Shown piece by piece: positions 13,545 through 24,490 of a DNA stretch of 64,000 bases; position 1 is the first letter of the stretch; every line of letters begins with the position of its first letter. Under the pieces are notes generated by a model that searched no databases, was not told the origin of the DNA, and saw nothing but the letters and a program-made list of their open reading frames with translations. Both the position numbers and the translations under genes were made by a program. The stretch comes from Acholoe squamosa (taxonomy: Eukaryota > Annelida > Polychaeta > Phyllodocida > Polynoidae): contig OX439040.1 in assembly GCA_949317995.1 (NCBI GenBank), forward strand, positions 23,617,830 to 23,681,829, read 5' to 3'.

Positions 13545-16500
13545 AGTTTGAGTTGAGTTTAAAAATATTTATTCAGATCATATCAACGATATAATGTTTC
13601 AGGCACATAGTAATAAATCAATGACAGACCAATAAAATATTTATATGACACTTTACAAAATTCATGACCAATATGATATGAAGTGAAAAGGCTGCTGCTT
13701 GATAAAATCAGTTTGAGTTAGCCACCTTACAGTTGTGCACAAAATGTTGTAAAAATCTTTCAAATTATATATTAAATAAATTTGAAATTAAAAATAGGTC
13801 TTTACGACTTAATTTAACAAATAAGTGTTATAGCCCAACAGTAATTAAGCAAGTATAAGGACTTATTTTGAATGTACTACAGCTAATAGAGTAATAACAA
13901 TTACAATATTACACAATATAGATAATTTTAACGATAACTTGCTCAATGAGCAATGTAATAATATATTTTCTATTTAATGAACATTTCATATAATGATTTT
14001 ATACAACATACTAAATTATATTATCTTATCTTGAACATTTTAAAACATTCAAGAATATGAAAAGAAAACATTATATACAGCGTATTTTACAATTGTATAA
14101 TATTATTATATTAGTACAATTATACATCAATACAATTACTATTGTAACACATCGATAAGTAACAAATAAAAATTAACTATTTACAAAAATACAGGACTTA
14201 AACATGGACAGGACAAGGATAGCGATAATTGATAAATATCTGGCAAATATCGAATTTACATAAATTTACATAAATATGAGTACATCTTATATCAGCATGA
14301 AACATGTTATTATGGTGAACCCATTTGAGTATTAATAATGCATTAAATATTCATTTTAAATTGAGTAATTTTGATGATCTTTTTAAAAGCATCAATGTCA
14401 TTTAAGTTTCTTATATAAGAGGGCAGATTATTCCATAGGACAGAAATGTAATATTCTGTACTTTTTTTATAAGCTTCACAATGTGGCAATTTATTTGATA
14501 AGACAGGGCCAGAACTGGCTCTCGTTTGCATAGCTTTTTCATTATTTAGAATACCTTTGTTGTTTATAACCCTTTTGAATGCATATATATAAGCATGTAG
14601 GATTCTTCTTTCATTTAATAGATTAACTCCTGCTTGACTGTGAATGCTAATAGTACTTTCTCTAAAGTTAACACGTAGACATAATTTAATGGCTCTGTTT
14701 TGTACTCTTTGTAGTTTCTCTTATAGTCCTACATTTGTTGAGTGATACAATATATCCCCATAGTCAAATAACGGTAAAATGAAAACCTTATATATATTTA
14801 TTAGACAATGAGATGAAATAAATCTTGATATTTTAACTAGCTGATAAGTTCTATAAGCAATTGTTCTCATTTGTTGCTTTAGGAATGTTTCGTAAGTCAA
14901 TCTACTATCAAGTATAACACCAAGATATTTGTATGTCGGTACCTTCCATAACCTTTTGTTACCAATATATACATTTAGGCCTTCAAAACATTTCTTCTGA
15001 CCAAAACACATTACTTTAGTTTTGTCAGAACTTACAGTTAATTTGTTAATGGTGCACCACTGGACAAAGTTGTTTATGTCTTTTTGCATAAGGGTCTGAG
15101 TATTCAACTCATCTTGACTTGATGTGTATATTACTGTATCATCAGCAAAAAGATTTATATTTGAGTACTCAATGACATGTACAGAGTCATTGATATATAT
15201 TAGAAATAATAAAGGTCCCAAAATTGAACCTTGTGGGACTCCACATGAAACAGGTGAATAGGCAGACATTGTATCATTAACCAAGGTTTTTTGAAGTCTA
15301 TTTCTTAAATAATTGTTAAGCCAAGAGTCTAATTTTCCTTTTATACCTAAAAGCCTTGTTTTCTGTAGTAAAATATTGTGATTGACTGTATCAAAGGCTT
15401 TTTTCAAATCAAAGAAAGTAGCCATAGTGTTTATAGCTACATTTCTCTGGCTTAGAATGTAATTTGTCAAATCACATACAGACTCTATTGTAGATTTACC
15501 TTTTCTGAACCCGTTTTGTAAGCCAGTTAATATATCATTACTCTCGAGAAAGTTAATTAACTGAGAATGAACTAGTCTCTCTAAGAGTTTACCTGGAAGC
15601 GGAAGTAGAGAAATAGGCCTGTAGTTTGATACATTATATCTAGAACCACCTTTATGAATTGGAATAATGGTTGCAATTTTCAATTTATCTGGGACTATAC
15701 CAGTTTCAATAGACATATTAAAAATATGTAGTAATTGATTTACTGTGAGCCTGAATACAGATTTTAAGATTTTTGATGACAATTTATCGACCGCTGATGC
15801 TTTAGTTACATTTATATCAGTTATTACTTTTTCCAAATCTCTGACAGTAAAATTTCTTATAACCATTTCTGAAAGAGTATTTACTTTACCAAAATAATTC
15901 CAAGGTTCATTAAATTTTTTTGCTAGATTAACACCAATATTAGAGAAGTAACTGTTTATGTAGTCAGCTGTATCAACCGCTGACACAGGGGTGTTGCTGT
16001 CTTGATCTATTAAAGAAATATTATTTTTCCCTTCTTTTTTTGAGGGTAATAGTTTACCTATTTCTTTCCAAAACAACTGAGGATTGTTTTTACATTCCTC
16101 AGTGATTTTGTATGTAAATTTTTCCTTAGTCTCCTTAATATTAGAACTAATTTCTTTCCTTGCATTTTTAGCTATATCAAAGTCAATGGGATTTTTTGTT
16201 TTCCTTGCACGTGCCAAAAGTCTATCCTTCTCCACGATCAGTTCTAATAAATCTGGTGTTACCCAGTCAGCCTTAGGTTTTTTTATATTGAAGTCTCTGA
16301 ATGGACAGATTTTATCAATAACCTCTAATATATTATTATAATAAATATCCCAACTAATATTCACATCCTCAGCATTATAGAAAGCATCCCACTGTAAGTT
16401 TTTTAGCTTCTCAAGCAAAATATTATCATTAAAATTTTTCATTAGCCTACCTGTAAAAAAACATTTTTCCTGAACACAAGAAATTTTATTATTGAGAATG

Positions 16501-17230
16501 TATACCAAGTTATGATCACTAAGATCAAATTGGATTGTACCACTATCCACAACATCAGTGTCATTTGTGAAAATTAGATCTAAACATGTATTTTTTTTAC
16601 CAATTCTTGTAACCTCTTTTATATAGTTTTTAAAGCCATATTGCAACATAGTATTCAGTAAAGTATCTGAATGTTCTTTTTTATCAGGATCCAGCAGATC
16701 TATATTGAAATCTCCAATAATATATACTCTTTTTTCGTTTAAATCGACTAACTGGCTAATAACATTTTCAAGAACATTCATGAATGCTTCCACATTACCA
16801 TTTGGGGGACGATAAATATTTAAAATAATGCTAGATCTCCTTTTAAAGTCTGTTGTGCAAATACATTGTAGTTCAATATCTCTGATTGACACATTAAAAT
16901 TAGAGAATGCATCTTCTGAGCTCTTAAGGCTATTTTTAACATACACACACAGACCACCACCTATTTTAGGATATTGATCTGACTTGTTTTTTTTTCCATT
17001 CTCTGTCCTTTCTATACAATGTGTAACCTGGAATATTATACAAATTACTATTATCAAAACTAGTTAACCAAGACTCAGAAATTGTAATAATCTCAATGTT
17101 GCTACCAGAGAATCTAGCTTGCAGTTCATCAATTTTTTTACCTCTAATGCTTCTCGTATTTAAGTGTACAATACTTTTACCAGCCATTTGATTTAATCTT
17201 AAGATGGAATTTATATTACACATCTTGAAC
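13545..17230 (-). mobile_element. CR1/jockey-group LINE (3' part), - strand
   Basis: ORF2 encodes endonuclease plus reverse transcriptase and is followed, toward lower coordinates, by about 800 bp of AT-rich 3' UTR. Read on the - strand, the 3' end shows AATAAA and then a short tail of repeated ACTCAA words (TTGAGTTTGAGTTGAG on +, 13545-13562), as in CR1/L2-type LINE tails. The insertion splits the N-terminal RT region of the DIRS element: V-E-F is encoded on both sides, at about 13541-13549 and 19137-19145. This suggests the inserted unit may extend up to about 19.13 kb and include the SGNH and NADAR sequences. Confidence 0.7.
14340..17223 (-). pseudogene. LINE ORF2 (AP endonuclease + reverse transcriptase), two lesions
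   Basis: The N-terminal endonuclease piece (SIVHLNTRSIRGKKIDELQ, ISESWL) is in one frame, 17223 to about 16985. A shift in the T-run at about 16988-16996 moves the rest to another frame. The endonuclease continues with IGDFNIDLLD and LSDHNLVYI. The RT has FFDLKKAFDTVNHNILL, GVPQGSILGPLLF and the catalytic FADDTVIY. One in-frame TAA near 14718 interrupts the C-terminal domain, which then runs open to 14343 (SVLWNNLPSYIRNLNDIDAF). The remaining frame is long and clean, so the insertion is fairly young. CR1-like is my best clade guess. Confidence 0.85.
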
Positions 17231-17940
17231 CTTTATTTTTGATCCCGTAGTACTGGTACTGCTGAACAAAAATACCATATAGCACAGATATAAACAATTT
17301 CTATCGCTCAACATGTAAACATGAAACACATATAGACAATTAAATAAATAAAAGGATACACAGATCTTAATACTAGCATAAAACATCTGCATTTGCAGTC
17401 TTATGCTTGGTGGGAATAAAAACATACTACAGCTTATTGGCTCTATATTTACATGTAGCGCTAATAATTATTTGGAAAATACAAAATGTACGTAGAAGTA
17501 TGGAAATTCAATGGCAATGTTTGAAATGTCATTTTGACTCCAGCACTGTATAGTATAGTTGAAATACTATTAGGATGCACAGTAATCTGTGAGCAGTGTT
17601 TGATTCATATCATGTATTTACATATCGTTGTATGCTAAAAATCATTGTCTGTGAATAGGGTAGATTTTCACAGAAATTGATCCTATGAATTCAGCATAAA
17701 TGTCTAACTTGATGGTCTTGCACGAATTCGAAGAAGCAGTCAATTTTATTTTAGTATCAAGGGTTTGGTTGACAACATGACATGCATAGTTTTTCAAAAG
17801 TGAACTAGGTTAGGGGTATTTTAAATTTCCACAAAGTAGTAGCCCTTAGCAGTGAATAACAAAGCATGTATTCCAGGATATTTAGTATATGTGATAGTGG
17901 GAACCCAGATGCAAAACATTATAAAAAACATTTTGCAAAC
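17231..17940 (-). other. spacer between SGNH ORF and LINE ORF2
   Basis: About 700 bp of AT-rich sequence. The only frame here, 17216-17425 on the - strand, has no family resemblance. I see no separate element boundary, so SGNH and LINE may belong to one insertion. Confidence 0.3.
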
Positions 17941-18669
17941 TTACAACAGCTTTACAGTATATTTGTAAAGGATGTTAGCCCAGATCTCAAATAGCGTATC
18001 ATTGGCATGTAGACCATCCTGTAGGAGTTCATAATAGTGCCTTACATATCCATGTCGATAGTGATGGATGGGAGTGGAAATCCATGGTGTTACTAGTCCA
18101 TCACTACGATTAAAGTGGTTGATGTAATGATTGGATTTCCAAATAGCTCCATCCAATACAAATTGAGGGTCATTCCCTGAAGCTATGCTACAAGCCCTAT
18201 TTATGTCAGCCCCAACCAGAGGCGCCATAATAATCCTACAGGCCGGGAAGTTTCTTCTCAAGGCACCAATGTTCCTAGAAATCATCCTGCACATCATATT
18301 GGCCAGATCATCCGAATTGTGATGAGTAAAAATCACATCGTTGTCTTCTTTACTAAGTATATCCGTGATGCCAGCCATAATAATCAGTATAGATCCAGGG
18401 TATTTTAGTGCAATGTCTCTAGCAAACCACGAGATTCTGGAAATACCAGCACCCGGTAATACATGCACTTGAATATCAAGGATAAAGATTGAGTTAACTT
18501 CATCAATCTTATCTTGCAACTGTCCTCTCTTACCTCCCCTTGAGTCCATCAAGATGAATACTCGTATTAAGTTTATGTTTTCTTGTGAAAAAGCCATAAA
18601 TGTCACACAGGCATCAACACTTGTCTTCAACGTCCAATTTAAGCTTCCAGAAAAACGTTGTTGCGTCAT
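17941..18669 (-). CDS. SGNH/GDSL-hydrolase-like protein, 242 aa
   Basis: An uninterrupted ORF starts at ATG 18669. Block I reads VFILMDSRGG (Ser after Asp, about residues 40-46). Block II has a Gly in LPGAGISRI, block III is IIMAGITDIL, and block V is DGLHAND with the Asp and His of the usual triad. This spacing fits a small SGNH esterase, but the N of block III is replaced, so activity is uncertain. No signal peptide or membrane segment is seen. It lies on the same strand as, and about 0.7 kb upstream of, a CR1-like LINE ORF2. CR1-type LINEs are known to carry an esterase in ORF1, so it may be a LINE ORF1 product. Alternatively it belongs to the DIRS element; SGNH ORFs occur in tyrosine-recombinase retroelements. 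A host gene is less likely. Confidence 0.6.
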   Translation of the reverse strand: MTQQRFSGSLNWTLKTSVDACVTFMAFSQENINLIRVFILMDSRGGKRGQLQDKIDEVNSIFILDIQVHVLPGAGISRISWFARDIALKYPGSILIIMAGITDILSKEDNDVIFTHHNSDDLANMMCRMISRNIGALRRNFPACRIIMAPLVGADINRACSIASGNDPQFVLDGAIWKSNHYINHFNRSDGLVTPWISTPIHHYRHGYVRHYYELLQDGLHANDTLFEIWANILYKYTVKLL

Positions 18670-18963
18670 AAATATGTTGTGTCCATGGTAACAACGTCAA
18701 AGTACGCATGACCTAGATCATGCGCAGTAGCATGAAAGTGGGTCACCAATTCGTGACGCATATCTTGGATAGCATGTAACATTTGGAGCACCGTTACTAG
18801 TTGCTAGGATACAGTGTTTATAAACAAAATTATGTACATGTGCATCTCCGTTACTGATATAAACGTTATGGCAAGTTAGATGTATTGCATAGATAGTGCG
18901 CATTGTATGCAATAAATATCTTATGGGAAACAAGGTTCACATTCCATAGTGAAACCTAGATTT
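18670..18963 (-). other. spacer between NADAR remnant and SGNH ORF
   Basis: About 290 bp without a supported ORF or recognisable repeat. On the - strand it could be a decayed linker of one longer ORF or an inter-ORF leader; the sequence does not decide. Confidence 0.3.
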
Positions 18964-19134
18964 TCAACCCATATTTATAAGTTCGTCTCTCCACTTTTCA
19001 AGCAGTTTACCGAGGAAGTTTTCTCCAGTAATAGTAGAATTTCTGAAAAGATGCTTTTGACCTAATGAAGCATTTGATCCCCAGAAACTGTCAAAACCAG
19101 CCTCGTACAGATGACCCTTTTCATTTTTTAGGCG
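18964..19134 (-). pseudogene. NADAR (YbiA-like) domain C-terminal remnant
   Basis: On the - strand an open frame ends at TGA 18964-18966 and reads back to about 19134. It contains HLYEAGFDSFWGSNASLG and, further on, GENFLGKLLEKWRDELI. The pattern D-x-F-W-G, then a loop, then G-x-N-x-LG-x-LL-x-x-x-R matches the C-terminal half of NADAR domains, which act on ADP-ribose/NAD-related N-glycosidic bonds. The N-terminal half is missing. The frame is cut where the DIRS RT sequence resumes at about 19137, as a 5'-truncated insertion would be. It lies 295 bp upstream of the SGNH ORF on the same strand. Confidence 0.45.
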
Positions 19135-19136
19135 TA

Positions 19137-19520
19137 GAGTTCAAGGGGTGATGGTAGACTTGTATGAATCCCCCACACAAGACGCTGCACTTAGACCCTA
19201 TATGGTGTCTGAGGAAAATAGAGAAATTACTGACAGGCTTGTGAACGAACACCTAGACAAAGGCAATAATATGCCAGCCAGAGAAAGGGCAGTTTATTTC
19301 AAAAATCTCCCTTAGGCCAAAACCAAATGGCAAACACAGATCGATCTTAGATCTGTCAGAACTGAACTCTTCAGTGGTATACAGACATTTCAAAATGGAA
19401 AGTCTACAGACAGCCATAGATATGGTGCAAAAAGACTCCTACCTTGGGTCTTTAGATTTGTCAGATGCTTATTATAGCATACCAGTATCAAACACTGACA
19501 AAAAGTTGCTCAGATTCAAA
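19137..19520 (+). pseudogene. DIRS reverse transcriptase, N-terminal segment
   Basis: After a V-E-F-K-G start, frameshifted pieces lead into a conserved RT stretch from about 19285: ISLRPKPNGKHRSILDLSEL, then KMESLQTAIDMV and SLDLSDAYYSIPVS ending DKKLLRFK. The K-x-x-G-x-x-R-x-I-x-D-L block and the first catalytic Asp in LDLSDAYYS are typical of DIRS/Ngaro RTs. The reading stops exactly where the TAATAAGC element begins. The next RT block (CLPNGIAQAP) resumes 16.2 kb away at about 35762. Confidence 0.75.
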
Positions 19521-22153
19521 GTAATAAGCGCACATACCCTAATAAGGTATTCAACGTAATAAGCGCACATACCCTAATAAGCACACACCCCCCATTTTTA
19601 GCACTAAATGTATATCTCTCTTATATGTATATTGGGACCCATATTGGGGACTGCAACAGTGTATCAATTTTTTTTATGTTTTTGCTTTTTTCCAGAAGTG
19701 TTTATTAACCGCTCCACTACTTGGAAGAGGTGATAATAATGCAGTCAACTTTTTGGGATCAGGTTTTCATTAGTGGTTAAACAATTATGATTATGGTAGG
19801 TTATAACAAGATGAAAACGAGGTTAACAAGACAATGTTAAGTAGTAATTAGGGTAGCAATTGCGAAACCCTTAGTGGTAAGAGGCTAGGGGTGGCTTGAT
19901 TGCCTTCTCATTATGCCTCAAAATGAACAAGAGAATCTAGTTAAATAATTACATATAATACAAAGAAACAAAAGACCACAGGATACGGAACTAAGAAGGA
20001 GATGAAAGGTTAGAAGAAATGAAAATATAAATTGGTTATAACAAGACAGCCATTAAGATAGGGTCTCGTCATTGTTGGATATAAATAATGCAAGAGATAC
20101 ACACAATCTCATTCATTGGCTATAGGGATAAAGGTATCTCTACCCTAATCTATGCATATGATAAGCAAGTTATATTATGTGTAATAGAAACACGGCTAGC
20201 AACTTATTTGAAAGACCTGTCCCAGGGGCTCCCCAATTGGGAGTTCCTTACAGATATGATTATGTAGAAGGTTGTACAGGCATATTCACTAATCATCATC
20301 GTCATCATCATCAGAGGTGATGCAGATTAGGATGTTGCACCTATAATGTTTTCCAGTACAGCATCCAGTCTTCACACCTATGGGAGTTGCGACCCATGCA
20401 GGTGTGGGCAGTTGTCGCAATGTCGCAAGAAAATATGCAACATGGACCTTGGAAAATGTGACTGTGACATGGAGCATGATCTCAGCTTTCTAAATCTGAA
20501 AGAATTTTCTAAATACTCCAATTAGTTCCAAAGTTATGCCCCTCTCAATAGATTTGTTTGGTAATTTTATTCCTGGAATTGTCTTGAAAGGAATACAATC
20601 CTAAAGCCCTTTAGATACAACTAACAGTTGTCTAGAATCTGAATTTCCTTGGAGCAACTTGTCCTCCAGAATACACTTTTGGATTTTTATTTTGCTTTAA
20701 GGCCCGATCGGCTAGGGCTGAAACTCCTGCATTAACTTGGAGAAGTGTAAGAATTCCCTAGTCCCCCAATCCCCTAGAATATACCAATTCAATTAAAACC
20801 TTAAATGTAGAATTTGAAAATCTTCTTGGGGCATTCTGCCTCCAAATCACCTAGATCACATCCATTTCAAAGGCAAGATCTAAATATCTTCTTGGACCAA
20901 GCTCCATCCAAATCCTCTAAATCACATCTACTTCAAAGTTATGATTAGAAAACCTTCTTGGACATATTTACCACATAAATCTAACACAGCAACTTAGAAT
21001 TACTGATGGGATCTGAAAATTTCTAGAAGAAATATGCCCCCAAGATGCTGTCACACTCATTGCAAAGGTTAAACTTTGAAAACCTTTGCAGCAACTTGCC
21101 TCCTTAATCTCAACCCAAAAATGGCATCATTGTGAGGTATAATCTGGAAGTTTTCTTATACTACACAACCCCTAAATTGTCTGAAACTCAGAGGTCAAAA
21201 TCAAAAATGTTTTTGAGCCATATACTCTGCTTAAGGTATATACTCTGCTGCAAATACATCTTTTTATAAAACACCAATTCAGAAGAATCTGGCAGTTATT
21301 TTGGAGTGTTTTGCCCCAAAGCCCTCATGACACTAGTGTGACGGTTGAACTTGGACATTTCGCAGAAATTAACCACCTAACTTTAATTAGAATGCACCAA
21401 AGCTTTGAAGTAGAATCTGAAAGTTTTCTGGGAGTAACTTGTCCCCCTTAATACTCTAAAACACAACCATTTTTCGGGGTAAAAATCTAAAATATTCTAT
21501 GGCCACTCCAGATCAAGAATGCATCAATTTCCAGGTGGATAGTTTTCTTGGCACCATTTGTCTTACACCCAATCCAATAGATAACATTAAACTCAATTGG
21601 TCCAATTTGCTTCCTCAGTCCTCATAGAAAGAATTTCTCGCATCCTAAAAGGGAGGATCTGAAGGTTTTTCTTGGAGTGATTTGCCCCCTGAATCCCCTA
21701 GAACACAACCAATAGTAGAGGCAGAATCTGAAAGTTTCTTTTGAGTATTGGGCCCCTTGCAATCCCATGAGTTAGATATTTTCTTGGAGTGATTTGCCTA
21801 CTTGCGGATCTAGGGGAACTGGGGGGAATTTCTGAATTCATAATACTAAATTAGCCTCTTTATTAGGGTGTAGAATGCACCAGAATGCCCCCATTTGATG
21901 TCTAGATTTCAAAATTTTCTCGGGGGGGGGGGGAGGCCTCGCCACCAAATCTTGCCCCCACTCAACCGACCCCCCTCCCCTGGAAAGACCTTGCTACAAT
22001 AATTTGTAGATTTGCTCCAGCACTTCGCTATTTGCCCACCCCTGGTGTGAAGGCTAAAATGGTAGGCATACTCAGTACAATGTGTCACCTCAACTCTTGG
22101 AGATATCTGGGCCCTTCATTATGAAAATAAATGGGAGGGGTGTGCGCTTATTA
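19521..22153. mobile_element. 2.6-kb non-coding TIR element (TAATAAGCGCACACC family)
   Basis: The left terminus carries TAATAAGCGCACATACCC twice (19522 and 19557, 35-bp period), followed by TAATAAGCACACACCCC and CCATTTTTA. The right terminus is the complement (AAATGGGAGGGG, then TGTGCGCTTATTA, ending 22153). No coding sequence is visible between the ends. Much of the interior is a degenerate tandem repeat (about 20.58-21.8 kb). It is the first component of the 16-kb insertion in the DIRS RT. Its superfamily is unknown to me. Confidence 0.6.
20580..21800 (+). repeat. degenerate ~70-bp tandem repeat inside the TIR element
   Basis: The paragraph [gaatctgaaagttttcttgg ... acttgccccct ... aatcccctagaacacaacc] recurs with heavy divergence. 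Starts lie near 20636, 20812, 20878, 20944, 21009, 21070, 21140, 21412, 21484 and 21655. Spacing is mostly 61-72 bp, with gaps where units are lost. Divergence is high enough that the array must be old. Confidence 0.6.
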
Positions 22154-22212
22154 GAATTAAATTCTGTTTGAAGTTTTAGAGGAAAATATAATTTTCTAAG
22201 CACACTGTGCGA

Positions 22213-22322
22213 TTGTTGAGAATGGGCAAACCAAAGTCAATGAGCGCAGGAAACTGTTACCCGGTGAACGCAGAGACCCCTAGTGGGCATTCCTTAAATA
22301 AAGCTCTCAGCACCAGCACCGT
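22213..22322 (+). repeat. LTR-like direct repeat, left copy
   Basis: About 110 bp starts TGTTGAGAATGGGCAAACC and contains the polyadenylation-type AATAAAGCTCTCAGC. It is repeated in the same orientation at 24368-24472. It has no ORF. After the shared part it continues into a second repeated block (22315-22374) instead of the PBS-like sequence that follows the right copy. Confidence 0.55.
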
Positions 22323-22374
22323 GATGGCTTCAGACGTGTGGATCTTTGTCCCTTCATTTCACTTCATTATAATA
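22315..22374 (+). repeat. 60-bp repeat B, first copy
   Basis: GCACCGTGATGGCTTCAGAC and its continuation to TTCATTATAATA recur at 35688-35747 with one or two differences. Both copies end at exactly the same base, suggesting an element terminus. Confidence 0.55.
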
Positions 22375-24367
22375 GGTTATGAAGCCCAGTCATGCTTGTA
22401 CTCTGTGAATGAAGAAATGAAGTATTGGAGAACACGTAGGGATCGTGTAGGAGCCTGAAAACTATGTGGCTAGGCTGAAATAGATCGCCAAAATGGAGGA
22501 TGCTGCATGGCAAGCTGGAAATCAGGTCAGACGCCGAGGGACCATCTCAAAAACGCTGAGTGAGTGGCGAGCAGCAGGAGACCGCCACCTCAACGACGCA
22601 CGCCACCGGAACGGCCGGGAGAAGCAGCCACACGGGAGATGCCCACAGGAGATGCTGAGTACGACCAGGAATCATGTCAGACTGTCATAGACACAGGAAA
22701 CAAGTCAGAGACATGGGAGACCTGTCGGGGGCACGGGAGACCCATCAGGGGGCACAGGAGACCTGTTAGTGACATAGGGTATTTGTGACAAGGAGCTGTG
22801 CAAGTGGTGAACTATAGGGACAGGTGGCAGTGAGTATAAGCTAAGGCCCTGTGTAGGGAGAACAGTGTAATTTTGCTGTGAGAAAACCATTTTGAGGAGT
22901 TGTATAGAGTGACTTTCTATGTGTGTATTAGAAGTCTGTGTGTTACAACTAAAATGGCAGCAAGTCCAAGTGTAGGGTTACAGTTCAGAAGGAGCTTAAA
23001 ATGCCATGGAGATAGTTCTGTATCAGCTGAGAGTGTGCGTCACATTGGAAACATCAGTGGATGTGACAGAGACTGTAGAACATTGTGTCAGAGAGAGCAG
23101 GAGATGTGTCAAGAGTTGCAGAGAGTCTAGTGCAGAAGGAGACATCTAGTGCTGTGAGGAAGGCACCACAAGAGGCTGTAGTGGTACAGTAAGGACAATT
23201 GATAGTGTCAAGTCATGAGATGTTGAAATTGTAACATCCAGATACTCAAGTGGAGGAGTCCAGCTAAGTAATGCTTCAGATATCAGCTAAGTGTAATTAT
23301 AGGAAGAAGTGACACATTATAGTGCAGCTTTAGAAGAGGATCTATCTATTGTGCATCTGTGGTGATAAGCTGACTCTTTATTGTGCTGTGAAGTTGAACT
23401 GTATATGGGATCATAGGTGGCTCTGTAGGGCTAGTAAAATGCATTTGCGCTATGAGTATACAGCAGATCTGTTGGGGACATTATTAGTAGTTCTGGTTTA
23501 TTGTCAGCAAGGTGGCGGAGGCACTGGAAATTGATTGTCTGGTGGGTGCGGTCAGGATGCACTGAGATGATGGAGGAATACACTGAGACACTGCAGAAGG
23601 ACACAGGATGCAGCAAGTTGACACTGTTTATAGAATCTGTTAGAAGTAAACTTCAGAAGGAGAATCTGAAAGTTGGAACTATATTTGCTAGGTGAAACAT
23701 TTTGTGAAAATGACAGCAAATATTGAAGGACTAAATTAGTCAGGGAAGTGAGGGGTAAAGCCTCACGTGAGGAATAAAGATCCTCACAGGGAATGAAGTG
23801 CTAGAAACCGCTCTTCCCAAGATTAGGTTTATGCTATATTCAAAATATTAATAGCAGTTGTGTTTGCTATGTGGTAAAGATTTTTTGATAATTAACCTAG
23901 TCTGTGTAACATGTAACTAAGTAAGAAAAAAAAGAAAAGTTTGTGAAATACATGTATACTATAGTGTGTGATCATATAGTCTTAAATACATGTTGAAGAT
24001 TCAAGTTGAGTAACATTCTAATAGCTAATAGTGTGCTATTATAATATAAGAAAACAAGTGAAACTGAAACTACAGAAATGTAGATTTCCAAGTGACTGTT
24101 ATTGTTCAAGTGAAACTGAAACTAAACAGTTGGAGGACTGTCCAGAAGGACTATGAACTAAATACTATAGCAGTATTTAACTGTTTACTCAGAGACTGAG
24201 AAACTGGACATTTAAGACAAAGCCAAGACATTGCTATAATAGTGAAAGTTAGGTCTTGAGTAAATCCATAACCTAGAGGTAGTATTGGTTATTTGGTAAC
24301 TAGTTTCATGTTAAGTAAGTTTATGTTATACATGTAGTATATTGACTTGTGTTTTGAGAAGGAGTGT
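22375..24367 (+). other. interval between the two LTR-like repeats
   Basis: About 2 kb with only short frames. A G/C-richer portion (22.49-22.80 kb) repeats words such as GGGGCACGGGAGACC. I recognise no protein. It looks like a non-autonomous retroelement interior or leader. Confidence 0.35.
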
Positions 24368-24490
24368 TGAGAATGGGCAAACCAAAGTCAATGAGCGTGG
24401 GAAACTGTTACCCGCAGAGACTCCTAGTGGGCATTCCTTGAATAAAGCTCTCAGCACCAGCACCGTGACAGTCTCTGGCGCCCAACTGTA
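24368..24490 (+). repeat. LTR-like direct repeat, right copy, with PBS-like sequence
   Basis: The same unit as 22213-22322 starts TGTTGAG and ends near TGACA. A purine tract (GAGAAGGAG) sits directly before it, like a polypurine tract. TGGCGCCCAACTG lies 5 bp after it and resembles a tRNA-primed minus-strand start site. Both signals around one LTR suggest a tandem LTR junction or recombinant. No gag or pol was found nearby. Confidence 0.45.

Noticed and set aside
17216..17425. 69-aa - strand ORF upstream of LINE ORF2
   Set aside because: Hydrophobic, no ORF1-like feature; likely chance in AT-rich sequence.
18718..18933. 71-aa - strand ORF between NADAR and SGNH
   Set aside because: No conserved motif; probably chance.
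22154..22212. Another fragment of DIRS RT right of the TAATAAGC element
   Set aside because: A weak RT-like reading is possible in mixed frames, but stops and lack of motif residues make it unsupported.
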